This document shows, in pieces, positions 26,031 to 37,603 of a stretch of 64,000 nucleotides of DNA (its first letter is position 1; the number at the start of each line of letters is the position of its first letter). The DNA comes from Theocolax elegans (lineage: Eukaryota; Arthropoda; Insecta; Hymenoptera; Cerocephalidae): assembly GCA_026168455.1 (NCBI GenBank), contig CM047431.1, forward strand, positions 54,676,539-54,740,538. Direction: 5' to 3'. Both the position numbers and the translations under genes were made by a program. The notes below the pieces were generated by a model, which made no database searches, was not told the DNA's origin, and saw only the letters and a list, made by a program, of their open reading frames with translations.

Positions 26031-27551
26031 TCCCTTCTATTCCTACGGTCCTAACATCCTTTGCTTTGTTCTCAACGCCACGATTTACTTACTTTATACC
26101 CGCAATATGCCATTTTACTTTTTACTTTTTACGAAACTGTACGCGATTATTTTTCGACGCATCTATGCGATTCGCCGATTCAACCTCCACATAAATATGT
26201 TAAATTACGTTAACAAATTGTACTCGTTGATAAACTTAATAAAAACTACCGAGTCCCAGCTGATCGAGATAGATACACTTTTGTTACGCAAAACTTTGTC
26301 ATTACATTTTAGCATCGACATACCCGCGTGACGTCGAGGTTTGTAGGTTTCCTTTAATACATACGAACGATATAGCTGTTGGATCAAAATTTACTCGGTA
26401 TATATATCTAAAAACGTAAGATGTATAACGAACAGTACGATGACCGCGAACGCGGCAACATCAAATTGTATTCTCATTATCTCTCGACTTACTTATCCGC
26501 GCGAATCGAGCCCACTTCTTCGATCTCGGAATCCGCTCCAAAGATCACCTGTATATATATACACCTCTATCCTATTGTATATATATATATATATATACCT
26601 ACAATACGCGAGCATCCAATTTTGTATACTTATTCGCCTTCGCGCGTAACCATTCGGAATCGACTGTTGAGCTAGATCTTGCCTTGGAGGAACCTAGAGA
26701 CATCTAGCGTTTAGATCGCGAATCAACCGTTCAACTTCTTTAGTTCATAATGTCTTTGTTGGTAATGTTGCACTACTACTGATTTTATAAACCTATATAT
26801 CGTTGCGATAACTATTGCTATCTTTCTCAATATAGGGGCTTATTTCATTATATATGTGATTTTTCCTGAAAAAAACTCTCTTTAGCTATTCTCATATTTT
26901 TTTGAGGGAAAGAAAACGGTTTGTGTGAAAAAATATTCAAAATATATCCTTATGTACATATTTACGTAAGTTCAGTATAATTGAAGCGACGTTAAGTAAT
27001 GTTGCAAGAAAATATCGATACTAAGGAGAGTTCAGACCATATGTCAAACGTATTGATTTAGAACTAAAGGATACGATATTGTTTTATTTAAAAATATATA
27101 ATGACCTATATTTTGAGGTTTCCTTGTAAACATCACTAAAATACTTCGAACAAGAATTTTAATTGCAAAATATACGTTCGAAACTCACTAGAAATGATAC
27201 CCACTAAAAATTGTAATGCTTATAATAATAATATGTAACTATTTCTCAAATTTACATTAATTTGAAGTTATTAAAGGAAGGAATTTGAAAAATAAGTGTA
27301 AATAGGACATCGACTTAAAAATTAAAATGATTATTTATTAATTTATTGACGATCGGATAGGTGTATTTTAATTTAAATATATAAAGGAACAATCATTTTT
27401 AACGCACATACGTAACGTTTCATTGGTCTACATTCGCTCAGTTCTACAGACAAAACAAATAATTTCTATTATTATATTACACTATCAAAAACAAATAATA
27501 CAAAATTTTACAGAAGTCAACAGAGCCGTTCTTAATATGAGAATAATCTCA
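26031..27551. other. Non-coding AT-rich DNA
   Basis: Contains a TA run near 26578-26597. Short ORFs at 26107-26331 and 26421-26675 overlap others in different frames and have no domain. Nothing else was recognised. Confidence 0.5.
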
Positions 27552-27637
27552 TCGTACTAAATGTATACAATCATTTTCACCTTATGTCTAAGTCGGTATT
27601 GCAAAAGTACAAAATGTAAACACAGCTGACTGAACGA
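27552..27637. repeat. Left arm of an inverted repeat flanking the transposon
   Basis: The reverse complement of this segment (containing cagctgtgtttacattttgt and tttagtacgatg) matches 30521-30607 at roughly 80-85 percent by eye. The intact AT-rich transposon lies between the arms. Confidence 0.75.
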
Positions 27638-28116
27638 GACAAAAACATTAGACGAAATAATGTTATGTACGGATGTAATTGTAAAAATCGTATATCAGCG
27701 TAATCAAAAAACAGTATTAATCCGAATAAATGAACGTATAAAATTAATAAAAATGGTAAAAAATTGGTGGTTATAGGGCACATCAATTAAAAATTTTACA
27801 ACTGAATTTTAACTTTTTACAATTTAAAAAAATATATACAAAATTATATTTTTTCACACTCTGTGTTTCGGTATTTCTATTATTCTTCTTGTCATATTTT
27901 ATTTTGTTTAAACGGGGTTTTAAATATTTATTAATAAATCAAAATGGGTATTTAGTTTTTCATTAACGATTACTTGTTAATATTATATGTATAAAATTAA
28001 TCGTTTGATGCGTTGAATTCGAATTAGTGATTCGAAAAAATGATGAATCCTTGGTTACAGTATGTATCAGTTAATGGGATCATATTCTAATTTTAGACAC
28101 GAAATTTATATACGTA

Positions 28117-30457
28117 CACTGAAAAAAAAATTTACTGAATTCAAAAAAATTTTTTTTGAATCAAGTAAATTATTTCTTTTACTATATTTGAAGAATCCGT
28201 TTTGTTAAATTAATAAAATATATTTATTTGAACAAAATTAATCTATATTAAAAATAAATAAATATTGCGTTGTATTGACCAACATATTTCTTTTAAACAA
28301 GCAAATTATTCATTGAATTAAAATCTGCTATATTAACACACAAGTAAATAATTAGTTATTTGTAACAAATATTTAGTCACTTAAACCAAACAATTTTATT
28401 AAACCAACAAAAATTTTTTTCGATCGAACAAAATATTCCAATGTTTTATAAAATTGATGTGTCAGAAACAAAGAAATTATTTAATTGTTTTAAATAATTT
28501 TTTATTTAACATAAAAAAATGTTATTATTTCCTTTGATACTATTTTTGTTTCTTCGATTATGTTCAATGGCCCATTGAATCCAATGTACATTTAATTACA
28601 TCGAGCATCCTTGAGTTTGTAGTTCTAATGCACTTGTTTTCTTAATGTAACGCATCTTCATCTTTTATGTAAATTATCTGTTACTTGAATCTAGTTTTCA
28701 TACGACGACCGAAACACTGAAATTGAGTAAATAGTTTATTTAATTGGATGAAATGAAGAGTATTTGATTCTATAACTCTATTTAATTAATGTTTCTTACT
28801 TACCTTAATATAGTGCAGCGAATTTTAGTAAATTATTTCCTTGATTCAAGAAAACGTTTTTTCAATTCGCTTCTCGATTTAATTTTATACTTTTGAAAGT
28901 TTCTTTTATATGAACCGATAAAATTTTTGGCCGCTTGCGGGAAACTTGGATTCCCCTAGCGGTCGTTGCCGAAAGCTCTCTTATTTAAGTAAATGGTTTA
29001 TTTAACTTGAAGAGCAAAAAAAATTATTTTAATAACTTTATTTTTTTCAAAAATTGATTGGAATATTTTTACCAAAACCAGTGAGCATTTAAATAAATTA
29101 TTCCATCGTTTCAAAACAAAATTTATTTAATTCAATAAACCAATATTTCTTTGTTTCAATAAAACATTTCTTTAAAATTACTTTATTTCGTATGAATTTT
29201 ATTTTTTCTAATAAAAATACATTTAATACAAATAAATTATTACATAGCTTCAAAAAAATATTTATTTCTTTCAATAAGCGTATGTTTCTTTGTTTTAATA
29301 AAATATTTCTTTAAAATTAATTTATTTTATCAAAACTTTTTTTTTTAATTACCAATTATAACGGGTACTGTTTAGAGAGTCGGTGCAGGTAGGTCCCTGA
29401 ATTATTATAAGTTTTATAATATAACATATTATTTTAAAGCAACGTAAAACTGAACGCGTTTTATAATTTTCAATTCATTTAGTTACAAAAATTAAAGTAA
29501 TAAGTACATACCAAATTAAAAACACAAATTTTTTTTACAATTAAAATATTTAATTATTTATTTCACTCAAATGGAGTGTTGAATTAAAAAAAAATATAGT
29601 TGAATTAAGTAAATTTATTATTTTAAAACAAAGATTCCTAATTTAGTTAAAATAAGTATACATTTTATTGAAACAATAAAATATAATTTTAACTTTAGCA
29701 AATCCACTTTAAAAAATATTTATTTAATTGAGAAAAATAATTTTTTTAATGTTACTTAATTGTTCGAGTAAAGTTATATCATACTAAACCCATCTTTTAA
29801 AATAATTTATTTTTTTGCTTTTATAAAATCAAACTTCTCAATTGAAATAAAATAATATTAACAGAAAAAAAATTATTTATTTAATTTAACAAAATAATTA
29901 TTTTGTATAATCAAAAAATTTTTATCAACCCATATAATTTTTTTGAACAAACATTTATTTGAATTAATTTAATATTTGCATTAATTTAATAAGTGAAAGA
30001 AACATTAATTTATGTAGTTCATTTCGTTAAATTAAAAAATTATTTAATAAATTTAACCAATATTCTAGCATTTTGAAGAAATATGTACTTATATGAAAGA
30101 AATATTTTCAGTTAAATCCATTTTTTAAATTAATGCAATTTTTTCATTGAACTAAATAAATTAATTGCTTGATTTATGTTTACCATTTTATTGGGTATTT
30201 TTAAAACATGGGAAAAAATGGGTTTTTTCATTTCAAATAAACGATTAAATACAATTGAAAAAATATTTCAATGATTCAAGTAAAATTTATTTGATTTAAG
30301 TAATAATAAATCAATAAAATTGTGTGCATGAAAACAAATAATTAGTTTTATTATTTCAATTAAATTTTATTTATATCAAAAAAATATTTATTTGAATCAA
30401 ATAAACTGAATTCAAACAAATATATTTTTTTGATTCAAACAAATTTTTTTTTCTGTG
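28117..30457 (-). mobile_element. Intact copy of the AT-rich TA-flanked transposon
   Basis: Starts cactgaaaaaaaaattt just after TA and ends aaattttttttttctgtg just before TA. Length is 2341 bp. It is the reverse complement of the element at 14351-20390 without the duplication, so it defines the natural length. There is no ORF of usable size: the element is non-autonomous or decayed. It conserves the two GC-rich islands in inverted order (about 28925-28980 and 29355-29400). Short relatives with the same ends exist, for example 41953-42109. Confidence 0.8.
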
Positions 30458-30520
30458 TATATATATGTCAGTTTGTTTAGAAAATGATTGTGTACATTAA
30501 ACACAAAAGGATTAATATAG

Positions 30521-30607
30521 ATCTGTCAGCTGTGTTTACATTTTGTACTTTTGTAACACCAATTTATACATAAATAGGTGAAAACGATTGTATTCATTTA
30601 GTACGAT
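30521..30607. repeat. Right arm of the inverted repeat flanking the transposon
   Basis: Partner of 27552-27637. The arm pair may be the ends of an older composite or foldback element that received the 2.34 kb insertion. Confidence 0.75.
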
Positions 30608-31930
30608 GGGTTCGTTCATGGGACTCCACAAAACGTTGCGCATATAACGTAAAAATGTTTTATTATTTATTTAAATAAATAAAACCTATACCTGACCCTC
30701 AGAAAATTCATAATTAATCACTTTAATTTCTACAATCAAGAAAGCTGTGACTAGAAGATAGGTATTATCATGGTAAAACAACGACATTTGAGCTGAAAAT
30801 AGGGAAAAAAATTTGACCATGAATTTGACCTTTTTGAAAATCGATGATGCTTCCATGATTTTTTTCTGATATATCTCCATTATTCAGCATCTTCACGGGA
30901 AACATAAAAATATGATTTTCTTGCATGGTCCTTTTATTTAAACTCTCTTTTTTCACTTTTTTTTTATTTATACTTTCTTTTTTTTTCTTTTCTTTTTTTT
31001 TCACTTAATTCGGCTATCTTTTTAGATTCGAAGCAGCAGATGTATACACACGTGTGTGTCCTATGAATTTACGAATTTGTTTCAAGGAATCAAAAATGGT
31101 TATAGTTAACCCCTTACCTGTGGCAATTTTCCCAAATTTTTCGTGCCAAAATTGGTATAGCCGTAAGTAATAATAGTCAACAGGGGTAAAATTTTAAAAA
31201 CGCAATTTTGAATCATAGCATTTCGAATTTCGCGAATCTAATATATGTCAGATTCAGGTTCAGCGTCACCTCAAAAAAAAGTTGTATGTACCAAAAATTT
31301 CGTCCAAATGCTTTAAAAATTGTAAAAGATATTCAAACATCCTTGTTTCAAGTACACACATCCGGATAGAAGATTCTATATTTAGTTAATATTCGAGGAT
31401 ATGAGTTTATTTTATTAAAAGGGTGAACGCAGTAGCAAAAATCGTTTTACTTACCCTTTACGTATCTACTTTATATTAGTCAAGCATTTATTTATCATCG
31501 ATTAAACACTTTGAACCTTAAATGTATACATCTTTTAATTTGTTTATAATAATATAAGTAAATAATTTCCTAATACACCTTAACTTGTTTTTCAGATTTA
31601 TTCAATCTACATAATATTTAAAAGTGACTAGTAAACTTTTTTGTCATTGTAAACATTTATGTGAATAGATGATATTTTTTTAAATTAGTTCATATAACGT
31701 TCTTTTACAAGTTGCAAACTTTCTATGGAAATTTTTAAAAATTTGCAATTCAATTAAGCTTTAAATATACTTTTAGATGCGATAGTTTCGCAAAATTATG
31801 GTGAACGATTTCTAAGGAGAAAGAAAAATAATGAAATATACCCGTATCGCAGAGAGAGAGAGAGAGAGACAGAGAGAGTTGGCTGAATAAAATGAAAGAA
31901 TCGAGATTGAAGGTATAGCCAGTTGAAAAT
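30608..31930. other. Non-coding AT-rich DNA
   Basis: T-rich runs near 30950-31010 and a short (GA)n run at 31848-31879. Overlapping minus-strand ORFs at 30686-31004 are Lys/Phe-rich and lack domains. No gene was recognised. Confidence 0.5.
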
Positions 31931-32290
31931 TGGACGAGAGTGTTTTGGACCCCGCATGTTCTTGTCGCGATCCTCGATGGTTCGGGCTTACGGGCATTAG
32001 CCGTGGATGGTCGAGGGGGTGGAAATGGGGTGGCGGGGGTGAACCCCTAAGGGGACGTGCGCTTGCGCTGGCAAGTGGACATTTCGCCGGAGCTAATTTT
32101 AATAATGCAGTAAATGAAAATTAATGTTGGCCAGTATTTCCTGGGCCGTACTCCAGCATTAAATTAAAACGCTCAGCAAATATTTGAAGGAAGCGACAAA
32201 TATACGCGCCTCGGGTCTCCCTCGCAGTTTTCGCTCGCGCTCGCGCGCGGTACAGCTCGCTCCTGTCTCTCTCTCTCTCTCTCTTTTTGT
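31931..32290. promoter_or_regulatory. Candidate conserved non-coding or regulatory block
   Basis: A GC-rich patch (31945-32080) is followed by a cluster of TAAT cores (ctaattttaataatgc, gaaaattaatg, gcattaaatt at 32090-32170). It then passes to a CpG-rich run (32200-32260) ending in (CT)n. TAAT clusters are typical homeodomain binding sites. This is compositional inference only, and no conservation can be tested here. Confidence 0.25.
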
Positions 32291-34378
32291 ACCCGTCGAG
32301 TCTATGTGCATCTATCTATATATATATATACACCTCTACATCCCCGTTGAACACGGCTTTTTTCCTATCTATTTCGAAATGAAGAACGTGCATATTAAAA
32401 TTCCGGAAGAGTATTAAATACAGATGCTACCTTAGCGATATATACACAAGGAATCTTGTTTATCTCGAGACTACCTTTTTGCATACTCGGTTTCTCGCAC
32501 GCCGACAATTTGTTGAGAAGAACCTACGTGTATGTGTGTATGTATATATATATACGTGTGTGTGCGTGTGTGTGTGTGTGCGCGCACATCTCAACTGAGA
32601 TATACACGTAGAAAGATGAAACTTGCCCTCTGCTTTCCACTCGTTACCAACCACTCTTTCTCTTATTCTTTCTATTTTCTTCTTTTCCCACGGGTTTTTG
32701 CCAGTGGACGCGTGTTCACAGAAACCTTTTCTGTGTTTTCTATTTCTTCTCATCCTTTTTACTTCCTACTCGCTGTACATACACCCACTCCTTTTATCTT
32801 CTTTATTTTCACCGGGCAAGGGTCACCTCGCTCTTACGGAATGATAAAAATTAATTTCGCCCGCACTGATTTTCATTTATTTAATCCTACGTTATTAAAC
32901 GATCCTCTCGATCTTTTTATTTTTTTACTCATTTTTCCAACCGTAAAACGTTCCAGGATGTATGTACCATTCATTTTAAACAAGATACGTTTGACGAACT
33001 GACAAACTAAAAATACGTTGCATCCCCCCCCCCGAGCAAGTGATCGATTAATAAAATAAAAGGTAATTAAATCTATATATAATTATATTGAAAAAAAATA
33101 AATAATCGAATCGATTTCGAATCTTGGTTGCCGAGTTTAACTGACTGGGTCGGTGATTATTAGACGGTAACTTTTTGTAAGTAATACGCGGAAAAAAAAT
33201 CCCTTTCTAAGGGATATTTGGTCGTGTCAAAGCTTCTGATACGTTGGTCTGTCTACATATAAGGACCAAACCCATTGGATTTGTGCGCAAAAAAATTGCA
33301 CGTAACGCATTATTATGAATCGCAATATTTTTCCACGATTTTTTTGTATATAAATCACATGTATTTTGTACCAGATGCGCACGAACTGACCGGTGTCAAA
33401 CTTTTGGAACCAGTGAGTTTACCAACAACTCGCAACAATCAAAAGTGTATACCTAACTTCAAAATATATTTATGAAGAATCAACAATTTAAAACTTCACA
33501 AACACATACGGAATATCTTTACATAGTTTTCGACTGAAAATAATAATAATACAAAGCAGTTTATTCGATAGAATATTCTTGTAAATATCAAGCCATGTAA
33601 AATATCTAACGTTATAGATTTTATATATGTATATATAATTAAAAAGAAAATTTAAGTGAACGACTAAAACTTATAGTGAGTACATATTATTTCATAACTA
33701 TATATATGTATATATATAGTAATTTTTAATTTACTTGACATATAGTCTTAAATTGTTGAAATGCCATCTGCATTGTACGATGTTATATATATATATATAC
33801 GCACATTTAACCGAGCGTCTTATTAAGATCCTTTGAAGTATCTAGACAGCTTAATGTTAAAAAAATCTAGCTCTTTACTTACCTTTGATCGTGGTGCTCG
33901 TTAATTTGCTTTGTATCGAAAGTATATACGTATAAGACAAAATAGGCATTAGAGAACATAACGGTTCGAGTTTTACGTTAAGCGGTTCAATATAAATAAA
34001 TAATTAAAAACTTTTTGTTTTTATTTAACTCGACGTAAAAAAAAGAATATACTAAAATTAATCGAAAATATTTTTTTTTTACGAAAATATGCATTTTATA
34101 GAATAGTCTACGTGTGTACATAGTGAAATATATTAAATTTATTTGAAGGAAAAATGTCCCGAGATGGAAATTTTAATATAATTTAGCGAATTTTTATCTT
34201 GAAAAACGAGATATTTGGCAAATCATTTTAAGCCAAACAATGATATAAGACTTTTATCAAAGATTATAAATAATTTATAGGTAATTATGTACATATTTAT
34301 ATATCACCTATAGTTATTGAAGTAGGGTCAATTGAATACTCAAGTATTTAAATAAATATGAATGTTTCAGATTTTTCA
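32291..34378. other. Non-coding DNA with microsatellites
   Basis: Contains TA and TG runs (32315-32330, 32525-32585), a pyrimidine-biased plus strand (32630-32830), a C11 run near 33025 and a small hairpin tccctttctaaggga near 33200. A 156-codon plus-strand frame (32532-33002) starts inside the TG repeat and is pyrimidine-driven, so it is not called as a gene. Confidence 0.5.
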
Positions 34379-35730
34379 CTCTCTGAAAATAAATTAGCGA
34401 ATTATCGCACTGACTAATTAGTAAAGAATCGCTGATTGAAAAAGTGATGAGTAGATCAATAATTTTTAATGAATAATCACTAATTCAAATAATTAATCCT
34501 AATACCCGTATTTAATGTGAAGGAAACATTTATATAATAATACATACGAGAGAGAGAGGGAGAGAGAGAAGGAGAGAGACGGCACGACCAGATGTGCTGA
34601 CACCCTACATAACCGAGCATTATTTTCAATCAAGATCTTTATGACGGTCCTTGTTTTTGTCTAAGCCATAAACAACTAAACACGAAGAACAATGAATGGT
34701 CTGTTACCTTTCCTAGTGATCGAGGAAAGCCAGAGGAAATCTTTTCCCAACAGGCAGATTGTCTTGAGCCTTGCTACAGTGCAGACTGCTGGATAACCTT
34801 TTCCTATTTTATCATACGTACAAACCAGGATTGGGTAAGTAGTTGTAATCCACTCATTTTTGAATACTTTTTCATTATTTGAGTTTAAAGTCTAAAGAAA
34901 CTTATAGACTTGCATAATAACATTGTACATGGTAAATATATATACCAAACAACGCTAAATAAAAAGTATTCGAAAAAGTTTTCGATCGAATACCAAGTAG
35001 CATTTTTTAACACAATTATATTTAATATAATTATAATTTTCATGTTTAAAAATGTAATTTTAATTGTAATTGTATAATTATAATTGTAACCTTCATTTTT
35101 AAAAATGAAAATTACAATTATATAAAATTTAATTACATTAAAAAATGCTACTCGTTATTCGAAAAAGTATTCGATCGAATACTTTTTTGGTTAACGGTAG
35201 TTGGTATATATACCATATACAATGTTGTAATGCGAGTATACATGTTTTTTTAAGGTTTAAACTCAAATAATAAAAAAGTATTCGAAAATGGGTGGTTGAC
35301 GACTTCTTACCCAACCCTGATACAAACTAATATTTAACAAGTTCTGCTGTCCTATCCGACATTCTGGACATTAAAATATATTATTATCAACTATAAAAGT
35401 CTATTTATTTAGTCTCATAAAAATGCATATATATCCAATCAATAAAAAATCACTAATTTATATAATAACTGTATGTTACTCTATTATTAAATTCATTAAT
35501 AAAAAAAAATAATTGCCTTTATTTGATTAGTGAAAATGATACAATTATCATTTAGTAAAATTAATAAATCAATAATATTCACTAATTAATTAGTGATTAT
35601 TCATTAATTCATTAATAAAATAAACATATTTCACTGATTAATTAGAGAAAAATTCAGAAATTATTTAGTGTAATATTTTTAATTAAACAAATTAGTAGAA
35701 TTTTTACTAATTTATTTTTACACAGAGTAC
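34379..35730. mobile_element. AT-rich element with inverted ends, interrupted
   Basis: The left end (tctgaaaataaattag) and right end (ctaatttatttttacacaga) are imperfect inverted repeats. Each side is rich in actaattaattagt-like words. The middle carries unrelated sequence and the nested hAT-like foldback at 34826-35319. It probably represents a MITE-type element split by later insertions. No clear target duplication was read. Confidence 0.45.
34826..35319. mobile_element. hAT-like foldback MITE with 8-bp target duplication
   Basis: The ends are caggattgggtaag and cttacccaaccctg, long imperfect inverted arms around a central AT-rich loop. The 8 bp before (gtacaaac, 34818-34825) and after (atacaaac, 35320-35327) match at 7 of 8 positions. 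CAGG-type ends plus an 8-bp duplication are the known hallmark of the hAT superfamily. There is no transposase, so it is non-autonomous. Confidence 0.85.
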
Positions 35731-36101
35731 AGGTTTGTTCGTTTCAACGTAAAGGCGGTGTTGAAGCTGTTGCTATACGTATATCGCACTATATATACGC
35801 ATACGTTATACTCATATCTCTTATCATTTGCGAGAATTCACTACTCATTATATACGTGTATATAATAAATGATTAAAAAATATTTAGGTGAATTGCGTTA
35901 TGTAGAATTATGAATTATCGAGTTTGAATAAAGTTTCAAACATATTCTACAATTAAATACAATCGGTATTACTTTACATATATATAATTCAAAATTTATA
36001 AATGATTTATAAGATAGTAATACGAATATACAAATTATCATTCTGAATAAAAATAATTGCCTAACTTCGTACTTCTCCGTCAACAAAAACATTTTGTTTA
36101 A
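35731..36101. other. Non-coding AT-rich DNA
   Basis: No gene was recognised. Alternating TA-rich runs occur near 35770-35870. Confidence 0.5.
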
Positions 36102-36513
36102 TACTATATATATTCGTAGAATAATACCGCGTCACAAAATAGCAGACGAAAAAACAACTAATTAATTACTTATAATAATTAATATAAACAAATTTACGCA
36201 AAACCAGGAGTTAGTTGCCCTCCGTTATGTAATTATCTATCATTTTACAGAGTTTCAAGTTAATATAACAATATGTCGCCGAGAAAACATTGAAAAATAT
36301 AAGAAAATTGCATTTTTCAAGGTTATCTCGGCGACATATTGTTATAATAACTTGAAACTTTGTAAAATGATAGATAATTACGCAACGGATGACAGCTAAT
36401 TCTTGATTTTGCGTAAATTTATTTATATTAATTGCTATAAGTAAATTAGTTGTTTTGTTCGTCTGCTATTTTCTGGCGCGAAATTTGAATTTTTAATCGA
36501 GTACGATACCCCT
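36102..36513. mobile_element. Foldback element, family copy 1 (degraded left end)
   Basis: Arms around a short loop at about 36300 contain caatatgtcgccgagaaaac and its complement, and tttacgcaaaaccaggag and its near complement. The right end reads taccccttTAAA. The left end has lost the GGGG terminus but a TTAA lies at 36098-36101. The element is homologous along its length to 56912-57331. Confidence 0.75.
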
Positions 36514-36517
36514 TTAA

Positions 36518-37434
36518 AATCTTAAACTAACGAAATATTCAGTTACATTATTTATATTGAATTTTGTGAAATATTGTATTTTAATGGATGTGTGAATATC
36601 TGTGTATTATAATTATTGTAATGTTAAACATGGGTTTGCATATGAAAACTAAATTAACACACATTAACGAAGAAGAAAATCCTAGTGCAAACCATTTTAT
36701 TCTCATCTTTATGGAAAATAGAGTAATCCCTATTCAATATGAAGAGCTTCAATTAATACTCGTAACACACAATTTTTAAGAGACGTCGCTGTATATTGTT
36801 AAGCACGCTATTTTTCTTTTTTCTTTTACGTCAAATATAATTTCAATTTAAAATATCTCTCATGTTAAATATATTTATCTCCCCCAAATATATATGTATA
36901 TATATGTATATAATTTTATTTCTCGTTAAATAAAATTATAAAAAATAATTGCTCGAAATGCAACTTGTTACAATATCGGAGAAAAGTTATAATTAAAATC
37001 AGTAAGATACATATCTTATATAACGTTTATGTCGATGCGAGAGAGAAAAAAAATATTGGTCAACTACCTATAGGTGAACTCGGTCGGTTTGTTTGTTTAC
37101 ATTCCAGTTTGAGCAGCGAGTGGTGTGTGCGCATATATATATTAACTTCCCTGTAAGTAATCCTATGCCGTCAGGCCGTCACGCGTATACGCACACGGCA
37201 CATTGTTTCTCTGTGTCACAGCATGCGTATGTATGTGTGTGTGTATACACGCGTTCTTGAGAAGTAGTGTCGGGAGAGGAGAGTGATTAACCTATAGGGA
37301 GTATGACAGTCGCCGAGAGAACAACGAATCGTACGGATATTCCTACCATATAATATTTGTTCGCGTTAGTGATTAAACGGGCGTTAGTGCGCGTTGGTTT
37401 CATATCAGTGCAATTAACGAAACAAAGAGAGACA
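36518..37434 (+). promoter_or_regulatory. Upstream region of the RING/B-box gene
   Basis: No supported coding exon. A short frame ending at 36779 has no family match that I recognise. GC content rises from about 37060, with TA and TG runs at 37130-37140 and 37215-37235. The stretch just before the start codon probably holds the promoter and 5' UTR, but no transcription start can be fixed. Confidence 0.35.
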
Positions 37435-37603
37435 ATGTTAATGTCGAGGCATGCGCGTCCTGGTCATCGTCCACGAGTTTCCACGATGCGTAAGGATAAC
37501 GCTATCACGCAACTCGTGATTAATTACGCACCGAGTTATTCGCCTGTTAAATCGACGGATATTACCTGTGTCATTTGTGACCACCGGTTTTACATCGTTC
37601 GAG
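37435..37603 (+). CDS. RING/B-box gene, exon 1
   Basis: Contains the start ATG (gacaATG context) and the first RING pair CVIC. It ends at the donor G|GTACGT with one base carried over. The open frame extends upstream without an ATG, so the 5' end of the transcript is uncertain. Confidence 0.75.

Noticed and set aside
32532..33002. 156-codon plus-strand ORF
   Set aside because: It starts inside a TG/TA microsatellite. The rest is Phe/Ser/Leu from pyrimidine bias, and no domain or splice context is visible.
36588..36779. 63-codon plus-strand ORF with fairly normal composition
   Set aside because: No domain, no splice support and no neighbour context. It could be a transposon relic but nothing identifies it.
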